A stretch of DNA of 64,000 nt, from positions 124,001-188,000 of the forward strand of contig NZ_JAQNCY010000006.1 in the NCBI RefSeq assembly GCF_028368855.1. The letters are read 5' to 3'. Source of the stretch: Leisingera sp. SS27 (lineage in GTDB: Bacteria; Pseudomonadota; Alphaproteobacteria; Rhodobacterales; Rhodobacteraceae). Positions 8,549 to 17,390 of the stretch are shown here, one piece after another; position 1 is the stretch's first letter, and the number at the start of each line of letters is the position of its first letter. A program made the translations under genes and the position numbers. The notes under the pieces are model-generated. The model was given only the letters and a program-made list of their open reading frames with translations, had not been told where the DNA came from and made no database searches.

Positions 8549-9195
8549 GTCACCACCCTGAGCGTCAGATTGATCCGCCCGCCCTTGGGCAAGAGCCGTG
8601 ACGACTTGAACCGGATCCGGTCCACCCCGTGATAGGTCAGCCGCGCCGCGCCTCCCATCACCACCACGTCGCCCGAGCTCAGCCAGACCGATTCCGTCTT
8701 GCCGCCCCGTGTCTGGTTGCCAATCCGGAACAGCCCGTCATCCCCCAGCGAAATGGACACCACGGGAAAGGAAAAATCCGCCTCATCCTTGTCCTGATGC
8801 AGCCCCATCCTTGCGCCTTCGCCGTAGTAGTTGAGCAAACAGCACTCGGGCTGCCGTTCCAGCCCGGTCAGCGCACGCCAGATATCCAGCACCTCTGCCG
8901 GGATTGCAGGCCACTCCCGCCCCGCGGGATGCCGCTCCGCATAACGGTACCCCTTGGCATCCGAATACCAGCCGAACTGCCCGGCCGAGGTCATCCGCAC
9001 CGACATCTGCCCGCCGCCGGGCACTTCGGGCGAAAACAAGGGCGCGGCCTTCAGCACCGGGCGAAGGGCATCGATCAAAGCCTGCTGGCGAAGCGGATCG
9101 AGGCACTCTTTCCAGACCTGAATCCCCCGAAGAAGCAATGGTTTCGGCCTGTCAGCCAACAGACTGCCGGGCGGGGGGCTGACCGGTTTCATCAT
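8545..9195 (-). CDS. alkB: Alpha-ketoglutarate-dependent dioxygenase AlkB
   Basis: Repairs 1-methyladenine and 3-methylcytosine in DNA by oxidative demethylation, using Fe(II) and 2-oxoglutarate. LLNYYGEGARMGLHQDKDE carries the HxD iron ligands near residue 130, YHGVDRI the second histidine and RINLTLR the 2-oxoglutarate arginines. The ATG at 9195 has AAGGAG about 11 bases upstream; a GTG at 9207 would put that site against the start codon. Its first 44 bases overlap the end of the acyltransferase gene, so the pair is probably co-expressed. No Ada-type regulator is nearby. Confidence 0.9.
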   Translation of the reverse strand: MMKPVSPPPGSLLADRPKPLLLRGIQVWKECLDPLRQQALIDALRPVLKAAPLFSPEVPGGGQMSVRMTSAGQFGWYSDAKGYRYAERHPAGREWPAIPAEVLDIWRALTGLERQPECCLLNYYGEGARMGLHQDKDEADFSFPVVSISLGDDGLFRIGNQTRGGKTESVWLSSGDVVVMGGAARLTYHGVDRIRFKSSRLLPKGGRINLTLRVVT

Positions 9196-10252
9196 TCTCT
9201 GCCGCACTCTCCTTGCCCCCGGGCCCTGGCGGGCGGGTCGGGAATTTTTCCTTCAGTGCCGCGATTGGGCGCTCCATGCAATACCACGAAACACTGGCCG
9301 CCAGCAGCGAAGCCGCCGACATGATCACGAAGGTCCGCGGCCCGCGTTCATAGAGGCTGCGGTCGCCATAGTGAACCAGAAACCACCACAGCGGCAGGTG
9401 ATAGATATAAGCGCTGTAGCTGATCCGGTTTACGAACCCCGCCAGACGGCCGCCCAGCAGATACCCGGCAGGCCCCTTGTAACCCTCCCAGGCGCCGGCC
9501 ACGATCACAGCCAGCGCCAGGATCAGCAGCACACGGTAGACTTGGGTTTGACCAAATCCGGCGCTGAACAGAAGCGGCGACAGCACAAACACGCAGGCAG
9601 CAAGCCCGGCAGCGGGCGCGCTCAGGACCCGCCAGACTTCGGGGCGGTTCATGGAAAGGGCCAGCAGCGCACCCGCCGCGATCGAATCGAAACCGACGAC
9701 AATCCCGGTCCATTTGCTTCCCTCAAGCGCAGCCGCATAAACCACAGCAGGCAGGACCAGCATAACCGCGGTTATTTGAACAGCCCGGCGCAGCGGCAGC
9801 AGCAGGATCACCAGCGGCCAGCATGCATAGAACTGCTCCAGCATGTTGAGGCTCCACAGATGCGCAGTGATCCAGGGGTCCCAGCTCCGGTTCAGGAAGG
9901 CGTGCAGATTGGTAAGCTGGAAAATGTGCCACGGCAGGCTGCTGCGGATGCCTTCCATGTCTAAGGCGGCAGCAAAGGCAAGCACCAGAAGCAGGGGCGG
10001 CAGCAGGCGCAGCGCGCGGCGGATGTAGAAGTTCCGGGCCGTCCGAAAGCGCCCTCCATGCTGGCGCGCCCGCAACAAGATGACAGTAATAAGAAAGCCG
10101 CTGACAACAAAGAACAGCGACACCCGGGCATGTTCGATAACCGGAAACTCGTTCCAGAAATGCACATAGAACACACCCAGCATGGCAATCATCCGCAGCC
10201 CGTCCACCTGCCTGCGCCTGCCGCCAGCAATTTCTGAAAAGCTTTGTGCCAC
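9152..10252 (-). CDS. Acyltransferase 3 family membrane protein (OafA/YrhL-like)
   Basis: 366 residues. RQVDGLRMIAMLGVFYVHFW at the N-terminus is the acyltransferase-3 signature, followed by RVSLFFVVSGFLITVILL and FYIRRALRLLPPLLL, and about ten hydrophobic segments. Such integral membrane proteins O-acylate surface carbohydrates. I chose the GTG at 10252 because AGGAAAGAG lies right before it; the reading frame extends upstream to a TTG at 10339 without family similarity. Downstream it overlaps alkB. It may modify the glycan made by the cluster at the left of the window, which is inference. Confidence 0.83.
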   Translation of the reverse strand: MAQSFSEIAGGRRRQVDGLRMIAMLGVFYVHFWNEFPVIEHARVSLFFVVSGFLITVILLRARQHGGRFRTARNFYIRRALRLLPPLLLVLAFAAALDMEGIRSSLPWHIFQLTNLHAFLNRSWDPWITAHLWSLNMLEQFYACWPLVILLLPLRRAVQITAVMLVLPAVVYAAALEGSKWTGIVVGFDSIAAGALLALSMNRPEVWRVLSAPAAGLAACVFVLSPLLFSAGFGQTQVYRVLLILALAVIVAGAWEGYKGPAGYLLGGRLAGFVNRISYSAYIYHLPLWWFLVHYGDRSLYERGPRTFVIMSAASLLAASVSWYCMERPIAALKEKFPTRPPGPGGKESAAENDETGQPPARQSVG

Positions 10253-10584
10253 CGTCTCTTTCCTGCGTGCCTGCGGACTGCGGCCCAGGGCCGCTGCCGG
10301 AGCACAAGCTGGGGCAAGAGCCGCCAGGGTCAAATGCAAAAGCCCATCGCTGCGGCAAACACGGCAGATTCAGCAGAATTGGGGCTTGCTGGACAAACCC
10401 TTGCCAAATTCAGGCGGATTTGCCGTAACCGGCGCGACCGAACGCTTGCAGGGCCGTTTTCACGCCCCTATATACGCCGGGACGCGGCAAGGCACAGTCC
10501 AGGCCGCAACTTCCATCGGGGCCGGGATGCCGCAACGGGTTCAGGCCTCGGGTAATCGCCTTGAGTAGTAAAAAGGGATCGCAA
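10253..10584. other. Divergent intergenic region between acyltransferase and dnaK
   Basis: 332 bases without a gene. The right half carries the heat-shock-type dnaK promoter and a roughly 105-base leader. The left half must hold the acyltransferase promoter, but I see no clear boxes there. Small open frames in this region have no ribosome site or family resemblance. Confidence 0.6.
10445..10473 (+). promoter_or_regulatory. Probable RpoH (sigma-32) promoter of dnaKJ
   Basis: CTTGCA at 10445-10450 and CTATAT at 10468-10473, preceded by CCC, are separated by 17 bases. This fits the alphaproteobacterial heat-shock pattern (CTTG, then C-rich CYTATNT). It lies about 110 bases before the dnaK start, as expected for a stress-inducible chaperone operon. 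No CIRCE inverted repeat is visible. Confidence 0.65.
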
Positions 10585-12507
10585 ATGAGCAAAGTTATCG
10601 GCATCGACCTGGGTACCACCAACTCCTGCGTGGCCATCATGGATGGCTCCCAGCCCCGCGTGATTGAAAACGCCGAGGGCGCGCGCACCACCCCGTCGAT
10701 CGTTGCCTTCACCGACGACGAGCGCCTGGTCGGCCAGCCGGCCAAACGCCAGGCCGTCACCAACCCCGACAACACCGTGTTCGGCGTCAAGCGCCTGATC
10801 GGCCGCCGGTTCGACGACCCCGCCGTCGCCAAAGACAAGAAGATGGTGCCGTTCTCCATCGTCAACGGCGGCAACGGCGACGCATGGGTCGAAGCCAAAG
10901 GTGAGAAATACTCCCCGTCGCAAATCTCCGCCTTCACCCTGGGCAAGATGAAGGAAACCGCGGAATCCTACCTGGGCGAGGAAGTCACCCAGGCGGTGAT
11001 CACCGTTCCGGCCTACTTCAACGACGCCCAGCGTCAGGCCACCAAAGACGCCGGCAAGATCGCGGGCCTCGAAGTGCTGCGCATCATCAACGAGCCGACC
11101 GCGGCTGCGCTGGCCTATGGCCTGGACAAGGAAAACACCCAGACCATCGCCGTCTATGACCTCGGCGGCGGCACCTTCGACGTGACCATCCTGGAAATCG
11201 ACGACGGCCTGTTCGAAGTGAAGTCGACCAACGGCGACACCTTCCTGGGCGGCGAAGACTTCGACATGCGCATCGTCAACTACCTGGCGGATGAGTTCAA
11301 AAAGGAAAACGGCGTCGATCTGTCCAAGGACAAGATGGCCCTGCAGCGCCTGAAAGAAGCCGCTGAAAAAGCCAAGATCGAGCTGTCCTCCACCTCGCAG
11401 ACCGAGATCAACCAGCCGTTCATCTCGATGGACCCCTCCTCGGGCCAGCCGCTGCACATGGTGATGAAGCTGACCCGCGCCAAGCTGGAAAGCCTGGTCT
11501 CCGACCTGATCAAGCGTTCGATGGACCCCTGCAAGGCGGCCCTCAAGGACGCAGGCCTGTCGGCTTCCGACATTGACGAGGTGGTTCTGGTCGGCGGTAT
11601 GACCCGGATGCCGAAAGTCATCGAAGAGGTCTCCAAGTTCTTCGGCAAAGAGCCGCACAAGGGCGTGAACCCGGATGAAGTGGTCGCCATGGGCGCCGCC
11701 ATCCAGGCCGGCGTTCTGCAGGGCGACGTCAAGGACGTGGTGCTGCTCGACGTGACCCCGCTGTCGCTCGGCATCGAAACCCTGGGCGGTGTCTTCACCC
11801 GCCTGATCGACCGCAACACCACCATCCCGACCAAGAAGTCGCAGGTGTTCTCGACCGCGGAAGACAACCAGAACGCCGTGACCATCCGCGTGTTCCAGGG
11901 TGAGCGTGAAATGGCAGCCGACAACAAGATGCTCGGCCAGTTCAACCTCGAGGAAATCCCGCCGGCACCGCGCGGCATGCCGCAGATCGAAGTGACCTTT
12001 GACATCGACGCCAACGGCATCGTGTCGGTCGGCGCCAAGGACAAGGCGACCGGCAAGGAACAGCAGATCACCATCCAGGCATCGGGCGGCCTCTCGGACG
12101 AAGACATCGAAAAGATGGTCAAGGACGCCGAGGACAACGCCGAGGCGGACAAGGAACGCCGCGAGCTGATCGAAGCCAAGAACCAGGCCGAATCGCTGAT
12201 CCACTCGACCGAGAAATCGGTGGAAGAGCATGGCGACAAGGTCGACCCCTCCACTATCGAGGTGATCGAGCTGGCCGTGGCCGCACTGAAGGACGATCTG
12301 GAAAACGAGAAATCCTCTGCCGAGAAGATCAAATCCGGCATCCAGAATGTCACTGAAGCCGCGATGAAACTGGGCGAGGCGATCTACAAGGCGCAGGCCG
12401 AAGAAGGCGGCGACGATGAGCCGGCTGCTGCGGACGAAGCTGCAGGCCCCGGCGACGACGACATCGTCGATGCCGAATTCGAAGACCTGGACAACGACAA
12501 GCGCTAA
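10585..12507 (+). CDS. dnaK: Chaperone protein DnaK (Hsp70)
   Basis: 640 residues. [13 protein letters not shown] begins the ATPase domain; [25 protein letters not shown] and the linker [18 protein letters not shown] near residue 390 follow, then the peptide-binding domain and an acidic C-terminus ending in DLDNDKR. ATP-driven cytosolic chaperone working with DnaJ, encoded next, and GrpE (not in the window). The start at 10585 has AAGGGATC upstream. A strong hairpin separates dnaK from dnaJ, so dnaJ may be made at a lower level through read-through. Confidence 0.99.
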   Translation: MSKVIGIDLGTTNSCVAIMDGSQPRVIENAEGARTTPSIVAFTDDERLVGQPAKRQAVTNPDNTVFGVKRLIGRRFDDPAVAKDKKMVPFSIVNGGNGDAWVEAKGEKYSPSQISAFTLGKMKETAESYLGEEVTQAVITVPAYFNDAQRQATKDAGKIAGLEVLRIINEPTAAALAYGLDKENTQTIAVYDLGGGTFDVTILEIDDGLFEVKSTNGDTFLGGEDFDMRIVNYLADEFKKENGVDLSKDKMALQRLKEAAEKAKIELSSTSQTEINQPFISMDPSSGQPLHMVMKLTRAKLESLVSDLIKRSMDPCKAALKDAGLSASDIDEVVLVGGMTRMPKVIEEVSKFFGKEPHKGVNPDEVVAMGAAIQAGVLQGDVKDVVLLDVTPLSLGIETLGGVFTRLIDRNTTIPTKKSQVFSTAEDNQNAVTIRVFQGEREMAADNKMLGQFNLEEIPPAPRGMPQIEVTFDIDANGIVSVGAKDKATGKEQQITIQASGGLSDEDIEKMVKDAEDNAEADKERRELIEAKNQAESLIHSTEKSVEEHGDKVDPSTIEVIELAVAALKDDLENEKSSAEKIKSGIQNVTEAAMKLGEAIYKAQAEEGGDDEPAAADEAAGPGDDDIVDAEFEDLDNDKR

Positions 12508-12530
12508 CGCCTGACCACTCAGGCCAAGGC

Positions 12531-12561
12531 GGGCCGGTCCGACCCCGGACCGGCCCATTTT
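12531..12561 (+). terminator. dnaK-dnaJ intergenic terminator
   Basis: Stem GGGCCGGTCCG / CGGACCGGCCC with an ACCC loop, followed by ATTTTC. This is a strong Rho-independent structure between dnaK and dnaJ and probably gives partial termination, lowering dnaJ relative to dnaK. Confidence 0.8.
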
Positions 12562-12584
12562 CGTTGAGGCAGATGGGGTAACCG

Positions 12585-13745
12585 ATGTCAAAACGTGACT
12601 ATTACGACGTTCTGGGCGTGGCCAAAGGCGCCACCGCAGACGAAATCAAAAAGGGCTTTCGCAAGAAGGCCAAGGAATTGCACCCCGACCGGAACAAGGA
12701 CAATCCGGACGCCGAAGCGCAGTTCAAAGAGGCCAACGAGGCCTATGATGTCCTGAAGGACGCCGAGAAAAAGGCGGCCTACGACCGCTTTGGCCATGCC
12801 GCCTTTGAAAACGGCATGGGCGGCGGCCAGCGCGGCGGCGGCGGCCAGGGCTTTGGCGGCGGCGATTTTTCCTCCGCCTTCTCCGACGTGTTCGACGACC
12901 TGTTCGGGGATTTCATGGGCGGCCAGCGCGGCGGCGGCGGCGGACGCCAGCGGGCATCGCGCGGCGCCGATCTGCGCTACAACCTGCGCGTCTCGCTGGA
13001 GGAAGCCTTTGGCGGGTTGCACAAGACCATCAAGGTGCCCGCTTCGGTCTCCTGCACCTCCTGCGAGGGCACCGGCGCCGAGGGCGGCGTGGAACCCACC
13101 ACATGCCCGACCTGCTCCGGCATGGGCAAGGTCCGCGCGCAGCAGGGCTTCTTCACCGTTGAACGCACCTGCCCGACCTGCTCGGGCCTGGGCCAGATCA
13201 TCAAGAACCCCTGCAAGTCCTGCCACGGCCACGGCCGCGTCGAAAAGGACCGCTCGCTGTCGGTGAACATCCCGGCAGGCGTGGAAACCGGCACCCGCAT
13301 CCGTCTCGCGGGCGAAGGCGAAGCCGGCCTGCGCGGCGGCCCTCCGGGCGATCTCTACATCTTTGTCGAGGTCGGCCCGCACAAGCTGTTTGAACGCGAC
13401 GGAAACAACCTCTACTGCCGGGTGCCGGTCAGCATGGCCAAGGCGGCGCTTGGCGGCTCCATCGAGGTGCCGACCATCGACGGCGGCCGCGGTCGGGTGC
13501 AGATCCCCGAGGGCAGCCAGTCCGGCCGCCAGATGCGCCTGCGCGGCAAGGGCATGCCGGCGCTGCGCGGCGGTGCCACCGGGGACATGTTCATTGAACT
13601 GGCGGTGGAAACCCCGATGAACCTCACCGCCCGCCAGAAAGAGCTTCTGCGCGAGTTCGAGGACATCTCCGAGGAAAACACCAACCCCGAATCCCGCAGC
13701 TTCTTCTCTTCGGTGAAAAGTTTTTGGGATGGGATGAAGGGGTGA
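12585..13745 (+). CDS. dnaJ: Chaperone protein DnaJ (Hsp40)
   Basis: 386 residues. J-domain with the HPD motif ([10 protein letters not shown]) stimulates DnaK ATPase; a Gly-rich/Phe linker follows (about residues 75-125). Then come four zinc repeats, [24 protein letters not shown] and CKSCHGHG, and the C-terminal substrate-binding domain. All expected parts are present in order and intact. Co-chaperone of the preceding DnaK in the cytosol. Confidence 0.98.
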   Translation: MSKRDYYDVLGVAKGATADEIKKGFRKKAKELHPDRNKDNPDAEAQFKEANEAYDVLKDAEKKAAYDRFGHAAFENGMGGGQRGGGGQGFGGGDFSSAFSDVFDDLFGDFMGGQRGGGGGRQRASRGADLRYNLRVSLEEAFGGLHKTIKVPASVSCTSCEGTGAEGGVEPTTCPTCSGMGKVRAQQGFFTVERTCPTCSGLGQIIKNPCKSCHGHGRVEKDRSLSVNIPAGVETGTRIRLAGEGEAGLRGGPPGDLYIFVEVGPHKLFERDGNNLYCRVPVSMAKAALGGSIEVPTIDGGRGRVQIPEGSQSGRQMRLRGKGMPALRGGATGDMFIELAVETPMNLTARQKELLREFEDISEENTNPESRSFFSSVKSFWDGMKG

Positions 13746-13831
13746 GGCCCGTCTAGGAAACCGTCCGCGGGGCGGTTTCAGGGCCGAACGGGCGGAGCCC
13801 CGGCCACCATCCGCAAACGACGCCATAGAAA

Positions 13832-13859
13832 GCGCCCCAATTCGGGGCGCTTTTCTTTT
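13832..13859 (+). terminator. Terminator after dnaJ
   Basis: Stem GCGCCCC / GGGGCGC with an AATTC loop, followed by TTTTCTTTT: a canonical Rho-independent terminator closing the dnaKJ unit. Confidence 0.9.
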
Positions 13860-13911
13860 GCGCATCCTTTACGCAACTCCAAGCCCCAGGCGCCCCTCGC
13901 CGCACCGCGGC

Positions 13912-13954
13912 GGTGCACAGGGGGTGTACAGGGGGTGCACGTCTGTCACCCCCC
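13912..13954 (+). repeat. 11-bp-phased GTGCAC triplet repeat, copy 1
   Basis: Three direct units GGTGCACAGGG, GGTGTACAGGG and GGTGCAC start at 13912, 13923 and 13934, that is every 11 bases, followed three bases later by TGTCACCCCCC. The same arrangement occurs at 39252. It lies 75-118 bases before the radC start. Confidence 0.75.
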
Positions 13955-13990
13955 AGCTGCCGCCCCTCCGCCGCTCCCCGACGCCACCCG

Positions 13991-14006
13991 TTAACACTTC
14001 CTCAAC
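13991..14006 (+). promoter_or_regulatory. Possible CtrA-like box upstream of radC
   Basis: TTAA at 13991 and TCAAC at 14002 are separated by 7 bases, one mismatch from the alphaproteobacterial CtrA pattern TTAA-N7-TTAAC. It sits about 25 bases before the radC ATG. A chance match in AT-richer leader DNA is possible. Confidence 0.3.
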
Positions 14007-14029
14007 CATGATGGCGGCACCATGGCGCC

Positions 14030-14794
14030 ATGGCACAGGACCCCGCATTCGAGGACGTCTCCCTGCCGCTGTTTCCCGGCAGCGAGGAGGCCCCTGCGGC
14101 CCCGCTCTCCCCCGGGCGCCTGCCCTCCTACATCAAGGACCACCGCGCCCGCCTGCGCGAGCGTTTCATGGCCGGCGGGGCCGCTGCCATGCCCGATTAC
14201 GAGCTTCTGGAGTTGGTCCTGTTCCGCTCCATCCCGCGCCGGGATGTGAAACCCTTGGCACGGCAACTGCTTGATACCTTTGGTGATTTCAATCGTGTGG
14301 TGACGGCCTCCCCGGAACGGCTGGCGCAAGTGAAGGGCATCGGCGACGCGGTCATCACCGACCTCAAGGTGCTGGAGGCCGCAGCCCACCGCATGGCCCG
14401 CGCCCGGGTGATGCAGCGGCAGGTGATCTCCAGCTGGGACGCGCTTTTGGATTATTGCCACACCACCATGGCCCACCGTGAAACAGAACAATTCCGCATT
14501 CTGTTTCTGGACCGCAAGAACGTGCTGATCGCCGACGAGGAACAGGCCCGCGGCACCGTCGACCACGTGCCCGTCTACCCCCGGGAGGTCGCCAAACGTG
14601 CCCTGGAACTGAACGCCAGCGCGTTGATTTTAGTGCATAATCACCCGTCCGGAGACCCCACACCCTCGGACAGCGACATCGGCGTGACAGAGCAGATGCA
14701 GGCCGCGCTGACTGCGCTGGGAATCACCTTGCACGATCACCTGATCATCGGAAAATCCGCCGAACTCAGCTTCCGCGCCCAGGGCTACCTGTAG
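14030..14794 (+). CDS. radC: RadC/JAB-domain protein
   Basis: 254 residues. An N-terminal helix-hairpin-helix part (LAQVKGIGDAVITDLKVLEAA, about residues 100-120) precedes the MPN/JAB metalloprotease-like domain with HNHPSGDPTPSDSD, which holds the zinc-ligand histidines and aspartate. The domain is intact. The molecular role of RadC remains unsettled; it is often linked to DNA recombination or competence. Single gene between the dnaKJ terminator and a tRNA gene. The upstream region carries a phased repeat and a CtrA-like box. Confidence 0.93.
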   Translation: MAQDPAFEDVSLPLFPGSEEAPAAPLSPGRLPSYIKDHRARLRERFMAGGAAAMPDYELLELVLFRSIPRRDVKPLARQLLDTFGDFNRVVTASPERLAQVKGIGDAVITDLKVLEAAAHRMARARVMQRQVISSWDALLDYCHTTMAHRETEQFRILFLDRKNVLIADEEQARGTVDHVPVYPREVAKRALELNASALILVHNHPSGDPTPSDSDIGVTEQMQAALTALGITLHDHLIIGKSAELSFRAQGYL

Positions 14795-14832
14795 CGGTTC
14801 CGGGTGTTATTTTCAGCGGTTTTGGTAGGAAG

Positions 14833-14908
14833 TGGTGAGCCGTGCAGGATTCGAACCTGCGACCCACTGATTAAAAGTCAGTTGCTCTACCAACTGAGCT
14901 AACGGCCC
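14833..14908 (-). tRNA. tRNA-Lys (anticodon UUU)
   Basis: On the minus strand a full cloverleaf of 76 bases including encoded CCA: acceptor GGGCCGT pairing with ACGGCTC, D-loop AGCTCAGTTGGTAGAGC, anticodon arm CTGACTTTTAATCAG with loop CTTTTAA (anticodon TTT), and T-arm GCAGGTTCGAATCCTGC. It lies between radC and dapF with no integrase nearby. Confidence 0.97.
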
Positions 14909-14921
14909 ACTTCTTCGTCGC

Positions 14922-14950
14922 GGTCTAAGTGTTTTTCCCAAGAAGTTCAA
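14922..14950 (-). promoter_or_regulatory. Promoter of tRNA-Lys
   Basis: Minus strand TTGAAC (14945-14950), a 17-base spacer and TAGACC (14922-14927), ending 13 bases before the tRNA 5' end. Spacing and the -35 box fit a housekeeping sigma-70 promoter. Confidence 0.65.
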
Positions 14951-15095
14951 GCACTTATTTCGCTTTGGTCCGGCGTGGCGGTGTGTGTCACGCTGTCCCG
15001 ATAGGCGGCGTATCTAGGGCCAGTGCGGCGGGGGGTCAACCCCTTTTTTCAACTTTTCTCGCCGAAGGCTGGATTCATCTTCGCCCCGGGTCTAT

Positions 15096-15938
15096 ATGCC
15101 CGCCATGAGCACCTCGGCAGACATCAAAATCCCCTTCATGAAGATGCACGGGCTGGGCAACGACTTCGTCGTTGTCGACGCACGCGCGCAGGACATTGCC
15201 ATCACCCCGGCCATGGCCAAGGGAATCGCCCACCGCCAGTTCGGCGTCGGCTTCGACCAGCTGACGGTGATTTCAAACGGCCCGGGTGACGCGCATCTGA
15301 CCTTCTACAATGCCGACGGCTCCACCTCCGGCGCCTGCGGCAACGCCACCCGCTGCATTGCCCGCCACCTGATCCTGGAAACCGGCACACCAGAGCTGCA
15401 TCTGACCACCGACCGCGGTGATCTTTATGCCCGTGACGCCGGCAACGGGCTCACCTCCGTCAACATGGGCGCGCCGCAGCTGGACTGGCAGGATATTCCG
15501 CTGGCCGAGGAAACCGACACGCTGGAGCTGCCGATCGAGGGCGGCCCCACGGCCACCGGCATGGGCAACCCCCATTGCACATTCTTTGTCGAGGACGCCG
15601 AGGTCATCCCTCTGGCAGAGTTCGGCCCCCGCTACGAACATCATCCGCTCTATCCCCAGCGCACCAATGTGCAGGTCGCTCAGGTGACCGGCCCCGACCG
15701 CATCCGCATGCGCGTGTGGGAGCGCGGTGTGGGGGTGACACTGGCCTCCGGCTCCTCCTCCTGCGCTACCGCCGTTGCAGCCGCACGGCGCGGCCTGACG
15801 GGCCGCAAGGTGCAGATCGATCTGGATGGCGGCACCCTTTGGATCGACTGGGCCGAGGACGGCGTCTGGATGACCGGCCCGACCATGCATGTATTCGACG
15901 GCAGCTTCACCCGCGAATTCCTGGAGACGCTGGCATGA
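15096..15938 (+). CDS. dapF: Diaminopimelate epimerase
   Basis: Converts LL- to meso-diaminopimelate for lysine and peptidoglycan. KMHGLGNDFVVVDAR opens the fold; the two catalytic cysteines are in STSGACGNATRC and ASGSSSCATAVAA. 280 residues is normal. Two near starts exist (15096 and 15105, the latter MSTSADIK); neither has a clear ribosome site, and TATAT just upstream suggests a very short or absent leader. It overlaps mtaB by ATGA, so both are co-translated. Confidence 0.96.
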   Translation: MPAMSTSADIKIPFMKMHGLGNDFVVVDARAQDIAITPAMAKGIAHRQFGVGFDQLTVISNGPGDAHLTFYNADGSTSGACGNATRCIARHLILETGTPELHLTTDRGDLYARDAGNGLTSVNMGAPQLDWQDIPLAEETDTLELPIEGGPTATGMGNPHCTFFVEDAEVIPLAEFGPRYEHHPLYPQRTNVQVAQVTGPDRIRMRVWERGVGVTLASGSSSCATAVAAARRGLTGRKVQIDLDGGTLWIDWAEDGVWMTGPTMHVFDGSFTREFLETLA

Positions 15939-17197
15939 GCGTGCCCAAGTTCACCACCCTCGGCTGCCGCCTCAACGCCTATGAGACCGAGGCGATGAAG
16001 GAGCTGAGCCAGCAGGCGGGTCTGGAGAACGCCGTGGTGGTCAACACCTGCGCGGTGACGGCGGAGGCCGTGCGCAAGGCGCGCCAGGAGATCCGCAAGC
16101 TGCGCCGTGAAAACCCGGAGGCGCCGATCATCGTCACCGGCTGCGCGGCCCAGACCGAACCGGAAACCTTTGCCGCGATGGAAGAGGTCACCCGCGTCAT
16201 CGGCAACACCGAGAAGATGCAGCCCGAGACCTGGCAGCAGATCGCCAAGGGGCCGGATTTCATCGGCACCACGGAGAAGGTCCAGGTCGACGACATCATG
16301 TCGGTGACGGAGACCGCAGGCCACCTGATCGACGGCTTCGGCACCCGCTCCCGCGCCTATGTGCAGGTGCAGAACGGCTGCGACCACCGCTGCACCTTCT
16401 GCATCATCCCCTACGGCCGCGGCAACTCCCGCTCGGTCCCCGCGGGCGTGGTGATCGACCAGATCAAACGGCTGGTGGACAGGGGCTATAACGAGGTGGT
16501 TCTGACCGGAGTGGACCTCACCTCCTGGGGCGCCGATCTGCCCGCACAGCCCCGCCTGGGCGATCTGGTTATGCGGATCCTGAAACTGGTGCCGGACCTG
16601 CCGCGGCTGCGCATCTCCTCGATCGATTCGATCGAGGCAGATGAGAATCTGATGCAGGCCATCGCCACCGAACCGCGCCTGATGCCGCATCTGCACCTGT
16701 CGCTGCAGCATGGCGACGACCTGATCCTGAAACGCATGGCCCGGCGCCACCTGCGCGATGACGCCATCGCGTTTTGCGAGGAGGCCCGCCGCCTGCGACC
16801 GGAAATGACCTTTGGCGCCGACATCATCGCGGGCTTCCCGACCGAGTCTGATGCGCATTTCGAGAACTCGCTGAAACTGGTCACTGACTGCGACCTGACC
16901 TGGCTGCACGTCTTCCCCTACTCCAAGCGCGAGGGCACCCCGGCGGCGAAGATCCCGAACCAGGTGAACGGCAATGTGATCAAGGAGCGCGCGGCCCGGC
17001 TGCGCGCGGCTGGCGATGCGCAGGTCGAACGCCACCTGGCGGCGCAGTTCGGCAAGATCCACCGCATCCTGATGGAAAACCCGCATATGGGCCGCACCGA
17101 GCAGTTCACCGAGGTGGCCTTCTCCGAAGCGCAGAGCGAGGGCAGTATCGTCACTGCTGCCATCACCGGTGCGGCAGGCAGCCAGCTGGTGGCCTGA
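15935..17197 (+). CDS. mtaB: tRNA t6A37 methylthiotransferase MtaB
   Basis: 420 residues. Radical-SAM methylthiotransferase adding the methylthio group to t6A37 of ANN-decoding tRNAs, here including the nearby tRNA-Lys(UUU) as a likely substrate. N-terminal cluster cysteines occur in TLGCRLN, VNTCAVT and TGCAAQTEPE; the radical-SAM CxxxCxxC is in NGCDHRCTFCIIPYGRG; FGADIIAGFPTE lies near residue 290. Start at the ATG overlapping the dapF stop. The MtaB assignment over MiaB or RimO rests on GCRLN and the overall pattern. Confidence 0.93.
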   Translation: MSVPKFTTLGCRLNAYETEAMKELSQQAGLENAVVVNTCAVTAEAVRKARQEIRKLRRENPEAPIIVTGCAAQTEPETFAAMEEVTRVIGNTEKMQPETWQQIAKGPDFIGTTEKVQVDDIMSVTETAGHLIDGFGTRSRAYVQVQNGCDHRCTFCIIPYGRGNSRSVPAGVVIDQIKRLVDRGYNEVVLTGVDLTSWGADLPAQPRLGDLVMRILKLVPDLPRLRISSIDSIEADENLMQAIATEPRLMPHLHLSLQHGDDLILKRMARRHLRDDAIAFCEEARRLRPEMTFGADIIAGFPTESDAHFENSLKLVTDCDLTWLHVFPYSKREGTPAAKIPNQVNGNVIKERAARLRAAGDAQVERHLAAQFGKIHRILMENPHMGRTEQFTEVAFSEAQSEGSIVTAAITGAAGSQLVA

Positions 17198-17390
17198 ACA
17201 TGCGGGGAATTGCTTTCCCCGCTCCGGCCCGCTAAATCTGACATCACAGGTCCCGGATACCTGCCGCTCGCGGCCGCTGGCCATGGTGAAATCCGGACAA
17301 GGTTTATCCTGACGCCTGGGTGCACGCCCGGACAGCAATGCGAGCCCTGTCTGCAACGGCACATGCACCCTTTTTGCGAAAGGTACATCC

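Noticed and set aside
10468-12591. Very long open frame antisense to dnaK
   Set aside because: GC-rich codon bias of dnaK leaves the antisense frame open. No ribosome site, no family resemblance, low-complexity composition.
13912-13954. CRISPR-like reading of the GTGCAC repeat
   Set aside because: Only three 11-base units with no spacers and no cas genes.
14833-14908. tRNA-Lys as attachment site of an island
   Set aside because: Flanks are core genes (radC, dapF); no integrase and no duplicated tRNA end found on either side.
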